From the NCBI RefSeq assembly GCF_031119625.1, contig NZ_JAVHZV010000017.1, positions 1 through 64,000 on the forward strand: a stretch of DNA of 64,000 bases. The letters run 5' to 3'. Positions 54,190 to 64,000 of the stretch are shown one piece after another. Both the position numbers and the translations under genes were made by a program. The notes under the pieces were generated by a model. That model ran no database searches. It had not been told where the DNA came from and was given only the letters and a program-made list of their open reading frames with translations. Origin of the DNA: Pseudomonas sp. G34 (GTDB lineage Bacteria; Pseudomonadota; Gammaproteobacteria; Pseudomonadales; Pseudomonadaceae). Every line of letters starts with the position of its first letter. The stretch's first letter is position 1.

Positions 54190-54513
54190 TCAGTGAATCC
54201 ACTTCTTGGCGTTCTTGCCGATGTTTCGTTCCAGCACCGACGTCAGCTTGTCCATCGCGCCATCGATGGCCTGCTGCAGTTCGCTGGCGTCGTAGGACAC
54301 CGACATGGGGTCGCGGCCCTTCATGCGTGCCTCGACCTTGCAGCGCTTGTCCTGGGGGCCGCTCTTCAGGGCGTTCTCGTCGGAGAGGTGGATTTCCACC
54401 CGGGTGAGGTGCTCTTCGTAGCGCTGCAGTTTGTCGCGCACTCGACCGCGAATGTCAGTCTTGAATGCCATGGAGGTGTCGACGTGCTTTCCGCTGTTGA
54501 CCATGACCTGCAT
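54190..54513 (-). CDS. HPF/RaiA family ribosome-associated protein
   Basis: A 107-residue protein of the ribosomal S30EA N-terminal family, which binds the 30S decoding region during stationary phase. The recognisable segments are VRDKLQRYEEHLTRVEIHLSD and the CKVEARMKGRDPMSVSYDASELQQAIDGAMDKL helix. It differs from the classical hpf encoded near rpoN, so it is a second paralogue. It is convergent with ispD (9-base gap) and upstream of the LysR gene on the same strand. Function by family only. Confidence 0.82.
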   Translation of the reverse strand: MQVMVNSGKHVDTSMAFKTDIRGRVRDKLQRYEEHLTRVEIHLSDENALKSGPQDKRCKVEARMKGRDPMSVSYDASELQQAIDGAMDKLTSVLERNIGKNAKKWIH

Positions 54514-54653
54514 AACCCTGTTCTCATGCTGGTGGATTCACAACGACCCGAACGGGGCCTCATGGGTTACGACGAGGCATGGGCGGGTGGGTTCGCGGGT
54601 GGTTGTGACATTCTATGAGCGCCAGGCCGGCCGATCGCCGCCCTCAGGCGTAT

Positions 54654-55541
54654 TCAGGCGTATTCAGGGCGTTGCGCGAGACCGTAACGTAATGCGTCGA
54701 TCAGTTGCCGGACCTTTGGCGACAGGTGTCGCTGCTGCGGGTACAGCGCCCACACCGCGGTATTGGGCGGCTGATGATTGTCGAGCAGCGACACCAGGGC
54801 GCCGCTGCGCAGGTGCTCGAGCACGTAGTAGTCCGGCAACTGGCACAGACCGAGCCCGGCCAGGGCGGCGTCCAGTACGGCCTGGCCGCTGTTGCAGCGC
54901 CAGTTGCCATTGACCCGTTGCGAGGCTTCGCGGCCTTCGAGCTGGAAGGTCCAGACGTCGCTGCTGCCGATCAGGCAGTTGTGCCGGGCCAGTTCCGACA
55001 GGCTGTGCGGGCGGCCATAGTGCTGCAGGTAGTCAGCCGACGCGCACAGGTACATGCGCCGAGGTGCCAGGCGGGTCGCCAGCATGCGTGAGTCCGGCAG
55101 GCGGCCGAGGCGAATGGCGATGTCGAAGCCGTCCTGCACCAGGTCGAGGGTGCGATTGCTCAGCTCGATGTCCACCGACAGTCGCGGGTGGCGCGCCATG
55201 AACGCGGTGACCAGCGGCACGATGAAGCGCTCGCCATAGGCCACTGCGCAGGTCATGCGCAGCAAGCCCTTGGGCTCGCTGCCCAGGTCGCCAATGGCGT
55301 TCAGCGCCTCCTCGCGGGCGTCCTGCAGGCGCTGGCAGTGCTGCAGGAATGTCTGGCCGGCCTCGGTCAGCGCCACCTTGCGCGTGGTGCGGTAGAACAG
55401 GCGAGTGTGCAGGCGTTCCTCGAGGCGCGCGATCTGCCGGCTGACCTGTGACGATGACAGGCCCAGGCGCTCGGCGGCGGCGCTGAACTGGCCACATTCT
55501 GCAACGGCCACGAATTCATCCAGCCCTTCCCAACGATTCAT
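54654..55541 (-). CDS. LysR-type regulator, probable formaldehyde-detoxification activator
   Basis: A 295-residue LysR regulator: N-terminal winged helix-turn-helix (about 18-37, FSAAAERLGLSSSQVSRQIARLE) and a two-lobe effector domain (about 90-292). It is divergent from the glutathione-dependent formaldehyde dehydrogenase gene, the arrangement known for GfnR in P. aeruginosa, so it likely activates that operon in response to a formaldehyde/glutathione-derived signal. The start at 55541 (MNRWEGLDEFV) is the typical LysR N-terminus; the frame opens at 55640. Confidence 0.88.
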   Translation of the reverse strand: MNRWEGLDEFVAVAECGQFSAAAERLGLSSSQVSRQIARLEERLHTRLFYRTTRKVALTEAGQTFLQHCQRLQDAREEALNAIGDLGSEPKGLLRMTCAVAYGERFIVPLVTAFMARHPRLSVDIELSNRTLDLVQDGFDIAIRLGRLPDSRMLATRLAPRRMYLCASADYLQHYGRPHSLSELARHNCLIGSSDVWTFQLEGREASQRVNGNWRCNSGQAVLDAALAGLGLCQLPDYYVLEHLRSGALVSLLDNHQPPNTAVWALYPQQRHLSPKVRQLIDALRYGLAQRPEYA

Positions 55542-55579
55542 GGTGCCTCGCGCATGACGGCTAATTATCCCTGTAGAGC

Positions 55580-55608
55580 AATAATGTTTTGCATTCTGCC
55601 TGATTATT
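55580..55608. promoter_or_regulatory. Inverted repeat in the LysR-adhC divergent region
   Basis: AATAAT (55580-55585) and ATTATT (55603-55608), 17 bases apart, lie in the 123-base region between the divergent start codons. The dyad is AT-rich in a GC-rich setting. It is the best candidate for a LysR-type binding site, but it does not show a clean T-N11-A core. Confidence 0.35.
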
Positions 55609-55616
55609 TCGGTTGA

Positions 55617-56777
<1,161 letters not shown>

Positions 56778-56833
56778 TCAGTGGGGCGGGTAACGCCGTC
56801 GCCTGACGGCTGGCCCGCCCGTGAGGATTCGTC

Positions 56834-57679
56834 ATGACCTTGGAAATCGTCTCCAGCAACAAGAGCTTCGGCGGCTGGCACAAGCGCTACAAGCATCGCT
56901 CCACATCGCTCAACTGCGACATGGTGTTCGCCGTCTACCTGCCGCCGCAGGCCGAAACGGGCGCCAGGCTGCCGGTGCTGTACTGGCTCAGCGGCCTGAC
57001 CTGCACGGACGAGAACTTCATGCAGAAGGCCGGCGCCCAGCGCATGGCCGCCGAGCTTGGCCTGATCATCGTCGCCCCCGATACCAGCCCGCGTGGCGAG
57101 GGCGTGCCGGACGATGCCAATGGCGCCTACGATTTCGGTCTGGGTGCTGGCTTCTACGTCAACGCCACCCAGGAACCCTGGGCGCGCCACTACCGCATGT
57201 ACGACTACGTGGTGCAGGAATTGCCGGCGCTGATCGAGGCCAACTTCCCGGTTTCGGACAAACGCGGTATCGCCGGCCACTCCATGGGCGGCCACGGTGC
57301 GCTGATCTGCGCGCTGAAGAATCCGGGGCGTTATCAGTCGGTGTCGGCGTTCTCGCCAATCAGCAATCCGCTGAATTGCCCATGGGGCGAGAAGGCTTTC
57401 AGCAACTACCTGGGTGAAGACCGTTCGCGCTGGCGCGAGTGGGATGCCAGCGTGCTGATCGCCGAGGCCGGCGAGAAGCTGCCGATTCTGGTTGACCAGG
57501 GCGACCGCGACGATTTTCTCGACGGGCAATTAAAACCCCATGCGCTGGAAGCGGCAGCCAAGGCGGCGAATCATCCGCTGACCCTGCGTCTGCAACCGGG
57601 TTACGACCACAGCTATTACTTCATCGCCAGCTTCATCGAGGATCACCTGCGTCATCATGCTGATGCGCTGGCTGGCTGA
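56834..57679 (+). CDS. fghA: S-formylglutathione hydrolase
   Basis: It hydrolyses S-formylglutathione to formate and glutathione. The 281-residue alpha/beta-hydrolase has the nucleophile elbow GHSMGGHG, the oxyanion/active-site segment [10 protein letters not shown], and a C-terminal GYDHSYYFI with the catalytic histidine. It lies downstream of adhC and is probably in the same transcript. A REP pair follows. Confidence 0.96.
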   Translation: MTLEIVSSNKSFGGWHKRYKHRSTSLNCDMVFAVYLPPQAETGARLPVLYWLSGLTCTDENFMQKAGAQRMAAELGLIIVAPDTSPRGEGVPDDANGAYDFGLGAGFYVNATQEPWARHYRMYDYVVQELPALIEANFPVSDKRGIAGHSMGGHGALICALKNPGRYQSVSAFSPISNPLNCPWGEKAFSNYLGEDRSRWREWDASVLIAEAGEKLPILVDQGDRDDFLDGQLKPHALEAAAKAANHPLTLRLQPGYDHSYYFIASFIEDHLRHHADALAG

Positions 57680-57697
57680 GGCCTCTGGTTCAAAGCA

Positions 57698-57772
57698 TTC
57701 GCGGGCAGGGACTGGGCGTCCCCGCCCGCTCCCACAACGTGATCTCTCGTGGGAGCGGGCCATGCCCGCGAA
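57698..57772. repeat. Inverted pair of REP elements
   Basis: GCCCGCTCCCAC (57724-57735) and GTGGGAGCGGGC (57749-57760) are exact reverse complements around a 13-base spacer. The outer arms TTCGCGGGC (57698-57706) and GCCCGCGAA (57764-57772) also pair. Each half is a REP hairpin of the type at 39-89. The pair lies between the fghA stop and the Dps terminator. Confidence 0.85.
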
Positions 57773-57794
57773 GCGATAGAAAATTCAACGAACT

Positions 57795-57837
57795 AAAAGG
57801 GCGCTGCAGACCAGGTCTGCAACGCCCTTTTTGTTTT
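57795..57837. terminator. Bidirectional terminator of the Dps gene and fghA
   Basis: AAAAGGGCG-c-TGCAGACC (57795-57812) pairs with GGTCTGCA-a-CGCCCTTTT with one internal mismatch, around a minimal AT-poor loop. Both strands leave with T-runs (TTTTTGTTTT on plus, TTTTAG on minus). It serves the minus-strand Dps gene and probably also the plus-strand adhC-fghA operon. Confidence 0.9.
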
Positions 57838-57846
57838 GCCGGACGA

Positions 57847-58404
57847 TTATTCGCCCAGGCTGGAACGCAGCATCCAGGCGTTCTGCTCATGCACGCCGAT
57901 ACGCGCTACCAGCATGTCGTGGGTGAACAGGTCGCCAGCCTCTTCGGCCAGCTCCGCGAACTCGCTCATGCGGCGGGCAACGGTCTCGTTGTCGAGCACC
58001 AACTGCTTGATCATCTGCGGCGTGGTGCCGTGGGGTGCCTCGTTGTCGATCACCGTCAGCGCGCGGAAGGTTTCCCCACCGGTGGGTACCAGCTTGCCCA
58101 GGGCACGGATCCGTTCGGCGATCTCGTCGGCGGCCTGGTGCAGTTCGTTGTACTGCTCGTCGGTCAGCTTGTGCAGGCCATAGAAGTTGGCGCCCTGCAC
58201 GTTCCAGTGCACACCCAGGGTCTTCACGTACAGGGTGTAGCTGTCGGCCACTGCCTTGGTCAGCGCTTCGGCGACTTTTTCGCGGGCACTGCCATCGACG
58301 CTGGTGTTGATGCTCAGGCCATCGCCCTTGAGTTTCGACGGTGCGGCTTTCGGCGCGGCTTTTGCCTTGGGTTTAGCGACTGCAGGTTTTTTTGCTACGG
58401 CCAT
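57847..58404 (-). CDS. dps: Dps-family DNA-binding ferritin with basic N-terminal extension
   Basis: Dps dodecamers store iron, detoxify peroxide and compact DNA. The 185-residue protein has a lysine/alanine/proline-rich N-terminal tail (residues 2-28), then the four-helix ferritin domain with the inter-subunit ferroxidase motif [15 protein letters not shown]...[10 protein letters not shown]. The tail resembles histone-H1-like repeats and probably binds DNA. The start at 58404 (MAVAKK) follows a GGAG ribosome site at 6-base spacing, better than the upstream ATG at 58416. It stands alone, divergent from ispF. Confidence 0.9.
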   Translation of the reverse strand: MAVAKKPAVAKPKAKAAPKAAPSKLKGDGLSINTSVDGSAREKVAEALTKAVADSYTLYVKTLGVHWNVQGANFYGLHKLTDEQYNELHQAADEIAERIRALGKLVPTGGETFRALTVIDNEAPHGTTPQMIKQLVLDNETVARRMSEFAELAEEAGDLFTHDMLVARIGVHEQNAWMLRSSLGE

Positions 58405-58666
58405 GATGCTCTCCATGGTTGCTGGAATTTCTGCTACCTCTTGTCGACTCCTGAAAACCCGAAAACATTCCCACGTTTTTCTCCGTGGCCATCTGCGCAG
58501 GGCCGTTTATCGCGAACCGCCGCCGATGAGTTCGCCACTTCGTCTGCGCCGATCCCAGCCGAACGGGCGATGGGCCAGGATCGTGCCTGCGTCGGTTCCG
58601 GCAAGTCCGCCTCGCGCCGAGCTTTCGGGTAGAATCGGCCTTTTTGCGAGCGAGGGGCATCGGCTC

Positions 58667-59140
58667 ATGCGGATTGGCCATGGTTACGACGTGCATCGGT
58701 TCGGCGACGGGGATTTCATCACCCTGGGCGGGGTGCGCATCCCCCACCGGTTCGGCCTGGTTGCCCATTCCGATGGCGACGTGGTGCTGCACGCGCTGAG
58801 CGATGCACTGCTTGGCGCCGTGGCGCTCGGCGACATCGGCAAGCATTTCCCCGATACCGACCCCAACTTCAAGGGCGCCGACAGTCGTGTGCTGCTGCGC
58901 CATGTGCTGGGTCTGGTGCACGCCAAGGGCTGGAAGGTCGGCAACGTCGACGCCACCATCGAGGCCCAGGCGCCGAAGATGGCGCCGCATATCGAGGCCA
59001 TGCGCGCGCTGATCGCCGAAGACCTGCAGGTCGGGCTCGATCAGGTCAACGTCAAGGCCACCACCACCGAGAAGCTCGGTTTCGTGGGCCGCGAGGAAGG
59101 CATCGCCGTACACGCCGTCGCCTTGCTGGTCAGCGCATGA
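58667..59140 (+). CDS. ispF: 2-C-methyl-D-erythritol 2,4-cyclodiphosphate synthase
   Basis: IspF makes the cyclic diphosphate MEcPP in the MEP pathway. The 157-residue protein has zinc ligands D8, H10 and H42 (DVH and the [20 protein letters not shown] region), the [13 protein letters not shown] loop and the [14 protein letters not shown] tail. The start at 58667 ([12 protein letters not shown]) is the family one. Its stop overlaps truD (ATGA). Confidence 0.98.
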   Translation: MRIGHGYDVHRFGDGDFITLGGVRIPHRFGLVAHSDGDVVLHALSDALLGAVALGDIGKHFPDTDPNFKGADSRVLLRHVLGLVHAKGWKVGNVDATIEAQAPKMAPHIEAMRALIAEDLQVGLDQVNVKATTTEKLGFVGREEGIAVHAVALLVSA

Positions 59141-60195
59141 CCGAACTGGAGCTACTTGGCCCGTGTGCCCATGGCGAACCCTGCGGGCAGGCCGTGCTCA
59201 AGGCCACCGCCGAAGACTTTCAGGTCGACGAGGTACTGGACATCGAACTGTCCGGGGCCGGTGAACACCTCTGGCTGTGGGTCGAAAAGCGCGGCCTGAA
59301 CACCGAGGATGCCGCGCGGCGCCTGGCGCGTGCCGCGGGTGTGCCCATCCGGCTGGTCAGTTACGCCGGCTTGAAGGACAAGCAGGCGCTGACGCGGCAG
59401 TGGTTCAGCCTGCATCTGCCGGGCAAGCATGATCCCGATTTGAGCGCCGCCCAGGACGACAGCCTGGCGATCCTCAAGCAGGTGCGTCACAGCCGCAAGC
59501 TGCAGCGCGGCGCCCACGCCGCCAATGGTTTCACCCTGCGCCTGACTGGGCTCAAGGCCGATCAGGCCGCGCTGGATCAGCGCCTGCATGCCATCGGCGC
59601 GCAGGGCATTCCCAATTACTACGGTGCCCAGCGCTTCGGTTTCGAGGGCGGCAACGTGGCCCATGCACGGCATTTTGCCGAGCGCGGCGAGTTGCCGGAC
59701 AAGCGCAACGTGCGTTCGCGGGTACTCTCGGCGGCGCGCAGTTTCGTGTTCAACCGGGTACTGGCCGAGCGGGTGGCAGCCGGCACCTGGAACCAGGCGC
59801 TGCCTGGCGACCTGCTGGCATTCACCGACAGCCGGAGTTTTTTCCTGGCCGGCGAGGCCGAATGTGTGGATCCCCGCCTGGCCGAACTGGACCTGCATCC
59901 CACCGGGCCGCTGTGGGGCGAGGGCGCTTCGCCTGCCCAGGGCGGCAGCGGCGAGCTCGAGCAACGCATCGCCACTGCCGAGCCGCAACTGACGGGCTGG
60001 CTCGCACAAGCGGACATGGCGCACGAACGGCGCATCCTGCGCCTCCCCATTAGCGGTTTGACGTGGCATTATCCCGAGCCTGACATTCTGCAACTGGAAT
60101 TCGTCTTGCCGGCTGGATGTTTCGCCACCGCTCTGGTGCGCGAAATCGTCGAGCTTTTGCCGGCAGGGCAGACGGACAACCCATGCGTATTCTGA
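59137..60195 (+). CDS. truD: tRNA pseudouridine(13) synthase
   Basis: TruD makes pseudouridine 13 in tRNA-Glu. The 352-residue protein has the catalytic aspartate in [29 protein letters not shown] and the TRUD insertion domain (about 155-305). The ATG overlaps the ispF stop, and the 3' end overlaps surE by 13 bases, so the genes are tightly packed. Confidence 0.96.
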   Translation: MTELELLGPCAHGEPCGQAVLKATAEDFQVDEVLDIELSGAGEHLWLWVEKRGLNTEDAARRLARAAGVPIRLVSYAGLKDKQALTRQWFSLHLPGKHDPDLSAAQDDSLAILKQVRHSRKLQRGAHAANGFTLRLTGLKADQAALDQRLHAIGAQGIPNYYGAQRFGFEGGNVAHARHFAERGELPDKRNVRSRVLSAARSFVFNRVLAERVAAGTWNQALPGDLLAFTDSRSFFLAGEAECVDPRLAELDLHPTGPLWGEGASPAQGGSGELEQRIATAEPQLTGWLAQADMAHERRILRLPISGLTWHYPEPDILQLEFVLPAGCFATALVREIVELLPAGQTDNPCVF

Positions 60196-60935
60196 TTTCT
60201 AACGATGACGGCGTGGCCGCACCGGGCCTCGCCGCGTTGCACGCTGCGCTGGCTGATTATGCCGACTGCACGGTGATTGCCCCCGATGGCGACCGTAGCG
60301 GCGCCAGCAGCGCGCTGACCCTGGATCGCCCGCTGCACCCCTGTGTGCTGGGCAATGGCTACATCAGCCTCAACGGCACGCCCACCGACTGCGTGCACCT
60401 GGGCATCAATGGCCTGCTGCCCGAGGTGCCGGACCTGGTCGTGTCGGGCATCAACATGGGCGCCAACCTGGGCGACGACGTGCTGTATTCAGGTACCGTC
60501 GGCGCCGCCCTGGAAGGCCGCTTCCTGGCCCGCCCGGCGTTCGCCTTTTCGCTGGTCTCCCGCTCGGCCGAGAACCTGGCCACGGCGGCCCATTTCGCCC
60601 GCAGGCTGGTCGCCGGCCACGCGCAGCTCGACCTGCCGCCGCGCACGGTGCTTAACGTCAATGTGCCGAATCTGCCGCTCGAGCATATTCGCGGCGTGCA
60701 ACTGACCCGCTTGGGCCATCGTGCCCGCGCCGCCGCACCGGTAAGGGACGTCAACCCGCGGGGCAAGCCTGGCTACTGGATCGCCGCGGCTGGCGACGTC
60801 GAGGATGGCGCCGAGGGCACCGACTTCCACGCCGTGATGCAGGGCTATGTATCGGTTACCCCGCTGCAGCTCGACCGCACCTATCAGGATGGGCTCAACC
60901 GCCTCAGACCCTGGCTGGAGGGGTTGATGACATGA
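60183..60935 (+). CDS. surE: 5'/3'-nucleotidase SurE
   Basis: SurE is a survival-associated phosphatase acting on nucleoside monophosphates. The 250-residue protein has the metal site ILISNDDG (D8, D9), [10 protein letters not shown], and the [25 protein letters not shown] segment. It starts inside truD by 13 bases and its stop overlaps pcm (ATGA). The surE-pcm-nlpD-rpoS order is standard for gammaproteobacteria. Confidence 0.97.
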   Translation: MRILISNDDGVAAPGLAALHAALADYADCTVIAPDGDRSGASSALTLDRPLHPCVLGNGYISLNGTPTDCVHLGINGLLPEVPDLVVSGINMGANLGDDVLYSGTVGAALEGRFLARPAFAFSLVSRSAENLATAAHFARRLVAGHAQLDLPPRTVLNVNVPNLPLEHIRGVQLTRLGHRARAAAPVRDVNPRGKPGYWIAAAGDVEDGAEGTDFHAVMQGYVSVTPLQLDRTYQDGLNRLRPWLEGLMT

Positions 60936-61600
60936 ATAGGGAGCATGACCGCCACGGGATTGGCATGACCTCGCAGCGCACCCGCGAGCGCCTGATCCAG
61001 CGACTCTACGATGAAGGGCTGTCCAACGCCGGCGTGCTCGAGGTGATCAGGCGCACGCCGCGTCATCTGTTCGTAGACGAAGCCCTGGCCCATCGCGCCT
61101 ACGAAGACACGGCGCTGCCGATCGGCCACAACCAGACCATCTCGCAGCCCTACATGGTGGCGCGGATGAGCGAGCTGCTGCTCGCCGCCGGCCCGCTCGA
61201 CAAGGTGCTGGAGATCGGCACCGGCTCTGGCTACCAGACGGCGATCCTGGCGCAACTGGTCGAGCGGGTGTTCACCGTCGAGCGCATTCAGGGCTTGCAG
61301 GAACGGGCGAAGGAACGATTGGTCAAACTCAGCCTGCGCAACGTGGTCTTTCGCTGGGGCGATGGCTGGGAAGGCTGGCCGGCACTGGCGCCCTACAACG
61401 GCATCATCGTTACCGCCGCGGCCTCGGAAGTGCCCCAGGCCCTGCTGGATCAGCTGGCTCCAGGTGGTCGCCTGGTGATTCCCGTTGGTTCAGGTGACGT
61501 TCAGCAACTGTTATTGATTATTCGCGAGGAACAGGGTTTCTCCCGGCACGTACTCGACGCGGTACGGTTCGTGCCCCTGCTTAACGGCCCCTTGGCCTGA
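60932..61600 (+). CDS. pcm: Protein-L-isoaspartate O-methyltransferase
   Basis: Pcm repairs isoaspartyl damage with SAM. The 222-residue protein has motif [15 protein letters not shown] and the upstream QPYMVARM segment for substrate. The start at 60932 overlaps the surE stop by ATGA; an alternative ATG at 60965 ([10 protein letters not shown]) gives the 211-residue form that matches the P. aeruginosa protein I remember. The 11 extra residues are therefore uncertain. Confidence 0.93.
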   Translation: MNREHDRHGIGMTSQRTRERLIQRLYDEGLSNAGVLEVIRRTPRHLFVDEALAHRAYEDTALPIGHNQTISQPYMVARMSELLLAAGPLDKVLEIGTGSGYQTAILAQLVERVFTVERIQGLQERAKERLVKLSLRNVVFRWGDGWEGWPALAPYNGIIVTAAASEVPQALLDQLAPGGRLVIPVGSGDVQQLLLIIREEQGFSRHVLDAVRFVPLLNGPLA

Positions 61601-61622
61601 TTCAAACCGAACGGAAGGATGC

Positions 61623-62552
61623 ATGAAGAAAACCTTGTTGCTGTATACCAAAGGAATGGCGATGGGCGCGGTAGATGTGGTGCCTGGGTTTTCCGGCGGC
61701 ACCGTTGCCCTGATCACCGGTATATACGACAAGCTTCTCGGCTCGATCGCGGCCATCCCCCAGGCGCTGATGCTGCTCTTGCGTGGTCGCCTGGTGGCAG
61801 CCTGGCAAGCCTGCAACGCCACCTTTCTGCTGGTGGTGATGCTGGGCATCCTCAGCAGCATCTTCACCTTGGCGCGGCTCATCAGCTACCTGATGCACGA
61901 GCACCCCATACCGCTGTGGGCATTCTTCTTCGGCTTGGTACTGGTTTCCGTCTACCTGGTGGGGCGCGAGGTGGCCGTCTGGCGCGCCAACCGGATGATC
62001 AGTTTCGCCGTTGGCCTGGCATTCGCGCTGTGGATTACCCTGGCCGCACCCATGCAGCTCTCCGCTGACCCACTGACGCTGTTTCTGGCGGGCGCCATCG
62101 CCATCAGTGCGATGATCCTTCCGGGCATCTCGGGCAGCTTCATCCTGGTGCTGCTGGGGCTTTACCCGGTGGTACTGGGGGCGATCAAGAATCTCGATGT
62201 GCCGGTGCTGGCGGTATTCTGCGCCGGCTGCGTGCTTGGCCTGCTGATCTTTTCGAAGGCATTGAGCTGGCTGCTCGCCCACGCGCGTGACCTGACCATG
62301 GCCTTTCTGGCGGGGCTGATGCTCGGTTCGCTGGTCAAGGTCTGGCCCTGGAAGCAGACCCTGACGTGGCAAACCAACCGTCATGGTGAATCGTTTCCAC
62401 TCGAGCAGGTCAATCTATTGCCGTGGCAGTTTGCCGATGTCAGCGGCGAGGATGCGCAGCTGCTGCTGGCTATCGTGCTGAGCCTGTGCGCCATCGTGCT
62501 GGTATTGGGTGTTGAATGGCTGGCGCGCCGCCGCCAGGTTGAAGAGGTGTGA
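61623..62552 (+). CDS. DUF368 family membrane protein, probable undecaprenyl-phosphate transporter
   Basis: A 309-residue inner-membrane protein with about eight to ten hydrophobic segments. The DUF368 signature GAVDVVPGFSGGTVALITGIYD is near the N-terminus and an internal repeat LPGISGSFILVLLGLY lies near residue 165. DUF368 proteins have been shown to move undecaprenyl phosphate back across the membrane (PopT in Vibrio cholerae). Here the gene sits between pcm and nlpD, 20 bases after pcm, close to uppS-type carrier metabolism only in function. Confidence 0.85.
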   Translation: MKKTLLLYTKGMAMGAVDVVPGFSGGTVALITGIYDKLLGSIAAIPQALMLLLRGRLVAAWQACNATFLLVVMLGILSSIFTLARLISYLMHEHPIPLWAFFFGLVLVSVYLVGREVAVWRANRMISFAVGLAFALWITLAAPMQLSADPLTLFLAGAIAISAMILPGISGSFILVLLGLYPVVLGAIKNLDVPVLAVFCAGCVLGLLIFSKALSWLLAHARDLTMAFLAGLMLGSLVKVWPWKQTLTWQTNRHGESFPLEQVNLLPWQFADVSGEDAQLLLAIVLSLCAIVLVLGVEWLARRRQVEEV

Positions 62553-62604
62553 CGTTTCGGCGTTCGTTACCGGTCGCTCGGGGCCGTCTGCAAGGGAGAT
62601 TGGG

Positions 62605-63459
62605 GTGAGTTCCACAGCCAAGCACGGACATCGTTCCTCGGGCATGTTGCGCAACCTGCTGCTGTTGACGGCCGTGGGTGCGTTGCTGGCCGGCTGCGCC
62701 AGCTCGCATTCCGGTGGTGTGCAGGTCGTCGATCGCAACAGCGCGGCGGCACAGCGCCAGCCGGTGACATCTGGCCAGTACCGGGTGCAACGTGGGGATA
62801 CACTTTACTCGATCGCCTTTCGCTACGGCTGGGACTGGAAAGCGCTGGCTGCCCATAACGCCATTGCGCCGCCGTACCTGATTCGCGTCGGCCAGGTGAT
62901 TCGGTTCGGTTCGGGCAGCAGCAGGCCGGTTACGGCCTCGGCGCCGAACGTTTCGACCCCTGTAGTGACCACGCCAAGCCGACCCTCCACGCCGGTGCAG
63001 GCGCCCCCGGCACAAACCACCACGCGGCCGTCGGCCCCGGTGGTGGTAGCGCCTGCCACCACTCCTGTGGAGCCCGTTCAGCGTTCCGCGAGCGGTTGGG
63101 CGTGGCCGGCAAGTGGTGCGATTATCGGCCGTTTTTCCTCAAACGGTAGTTTGAATAAAGGCATTGATATAGCAGGTGAATTGGGACAGCCTGTCCTTGC
63201 TGCGTCTGGAGGATCCGTTGTCTACGCCGGGAGTGGTTTACGGGGCTACGGCGAATTGGTGATCATCAAGCACAGCGATACCTACGTGAGTGCCTACGGC
63301 CACAACCGCAGGCTATTGGTACGTGAGGGGCAGCAGGTCAAGGTCGGGCAACAGATTGCCGAAATGGGTTCCACGGGAACTGACCGGGTGAAGCTTCACT
63401 TCGAAATTCGCCGCCAGGGTAAGCCTGTAGATCCAATGCAATACCTGCCACGTCGTTGA
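62605..63459 (+). CDS. nlpD: Murein hydrolase activator NlpD, lipoprotein
   Basis: NlpD activates the amidase AmiC at the division site. The 284-residue outer-membrane lipoprotein has a lipobox LLAGC (C31), a LysM domain (about 55-99), a proline/threonine-rich linker (about 105-155) and a C-terminal LytM/M23 domain. Catalytic residues are degenerate: the first metal histidine is N in NKGIDIAG and the HLH motif reads KLH, as in non-enzymatic activators. The GTG at 62605 has a GGGAG site 7 bases upstream; an ATG at 62644 (MLRNLLLL) is the other possible start. Upstream of rpoS, its body probably holds the rpoS promoter. Confidence 0.93.
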   Translation: MSSTAKHGHRSSGMLRNLLLLTAVGALLAGCASSHSGGVQVVDRNSAAAQRQPVTSGQYRVQRGDTLYSIAFRYGWDWKALAAHNAIAPPYLIRVGQVIRFGSGSSRPVTASAPNVSTPVVTTPSRPSTPVQAPPAQTTTRPSAPVVVAPATTPVEPVQRSASGWAWPASGAIIGRFSSNGSLNKGIDIAGELGQPVLAASGGSVVYAGSGLRGYGELVIIKHSDTYVSAYGHNRRLLVREGQQVKVGQQIAEMGSTGTDRVKLHFEIRRQGKPVDPMQYLPRR

Positions 63460-63568
63460 TCTGTCGCTCGTTCGCCCGCTCACGTGGGATGGACGGGCTT
63501 TGATGTTGCCAAGGATACGGGCACATCAGGGCTTGCTGGTCGAACTCAGCAAGGGACGGAACAATAAA

Positions 63569-64000
63569 ATGGCACTCACTACCAAGGCGCCGGAGTTTGA
63601 CATCGATGAAGAACTGCTCCTGATGGAGCCGGACATCGATCTTGACGAGGCGGGCGACAAGGCGGCCACTGCCAGGGTCGCCACGCGTGGCAAGGCCAAG
63701 CAGCCTGCTGGCAGCAAGCAGCACAAGTATATCGACTACACCCGGGCGCTCGACGCCACTCAGCTTTACCTCAACGAAATCGGTTTCTCCCCACTGCTTA
63801 CCCCTGAAGAAGAGGTGTTCTTCGCGCGCCTGGCGCAGAAGGGCGACCCGGCAGGGCGCAAGCGCATGATCGAAAGCAACCTGCGGCTGGTGGTGAAGAT
63901 CGCCCGGCGCTACGTGAACCGCGGGTTGTCGCTGCTGGACCTGATCGAAGAAGGCAATCTCGGCCTGATTCGCGCCGTCGAGAAATTCGACCCGGAGCGC
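63569..64000 (+). CDS. rpoS: RNA polymerase sigma factor RpoS (partial, 5' end)
   Basis: The first 144 codons of the stationary-phase/general-stress sigma factor, cut by the window end. The N-terminal region ([22 protein letters not shown]) leads into region 1.2 ([24 protein letters not shown]) and region 2 ([42 protein letters not shown]). An AGGGACGGAACAA ribosome site precedes the ATG at 63569. It is 109 bases after nlpD, as in other pseudomonads. Confidence 0.97.
   Translation, partial: MALTTKAPEFDIDEELLLMEPDIDLDEAGDKAATARVATRGKAKQPAGSKQHKYIDYTRALDATQLYLNEIGFSPLLTPEEEVFFARLAQKGDPAGRKRMIESNLRLVVKIARRYVNRGLSLLDLIEEGNLGLIRAVEKFDPER

Overview
The window is about 64 kb of chromosome from a high-GC gammaproteobacterium, almost certainly Pseudomonas. 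Gene content, protein similarity and gene order (lnt-corC-ybeY-phoH-miaB, ladS-thiD-thiE-hemL, dapC-glnD-map-rpsB-tsf through to nlpD-rpoS) match what I remember of P. aeruginosa PAO1 and relatives. REP-type GTGGGAGCG palindromes between genes also point to Pseudomonas. There is no rRNA, tRNA, CRISPR array, prophage or insertion sequence. The species cannot be named from the sequence alone.

Layout. (1) 1-9787, mostly minus strand: lnt, corC, ybeY and phoH (lipoprotein maturation and rRNA processing), a ~300-base structured intergenic element, miaB, a DUF1820 gene (+), a Sel1-repeat gene, then hemL, thiE and thiD. (2) 10092-13500, plus strand: an orphan ABC-type substrate-binding protein and a hybrid sensor kinase of the LadS type. 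(3) 13520-20952, accessory region: a metallo-beta-lactamase-fold enzyme, an OBAP/DUF1264 lipoprotein, a DUF4142 protein, a 56-residue KGG protein, a 70-residue orphan, a YciE/DUF892 ferritin-like protein, a manganese catalase, and a two-gene unit of a haem-oxygenase-like iron enzyme and a methyltransferase. (4) 20989-27976: dapC, a PctA-like amino-acid chemoreceptor, glnD and map. (5) 28240-48836, a long plus-strand block: rpsB-tsf, pyrH-frr-uppS-cdsA-dxr-rseP-bamA-skp-lpxD-fabZ-lpxA-lpxB-rnhB-dnaE, accA, tilS. (6) 49128-54180: pyrG, kdsA, eno, ftsB, ispD. (7) 54190-58404: an HPF-like protein, a LysR regulator divergent from the glutathione-dependent formaldehyde detoxification pair, and a Dps protein. 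(8) 58667-64000: ispF-truD-surE-pcm-DUF368-nlpD and the first 144 codons of rpoS, which runs off the window.

How the genes work together. Blocks 5 and 6 are core envelope and information-processing genes: uppS, cdsA, dxr, ispD and ispF make isoprenoid carrier and phospholipid precursors; lpxD, fabZ, lpxA, lpxB and kdsA make lipid A and Kdo; bamA, skp and rseP insert and monitor outer-membrane proteins. Many neighbours overlap by ATGA or TGATG, indicating translational coupling. Block 3 looks like a general-stress and peroxide-defence cluster, with hairpins and inverted repeats between its genes. Block 8 leads into the general-stress sigma factor.

The most interesting parts are the iron-enzyme/methyltransferase pair (18602-20952), the stress cassette (15201-18339), the structured element between phoH and miaB (4130-4377), the cysteine-rich MBL-fold protein with an altered metal motif (13520-14329), and the FliA-type promoter in front of the chemoreceptor (22438-22464).
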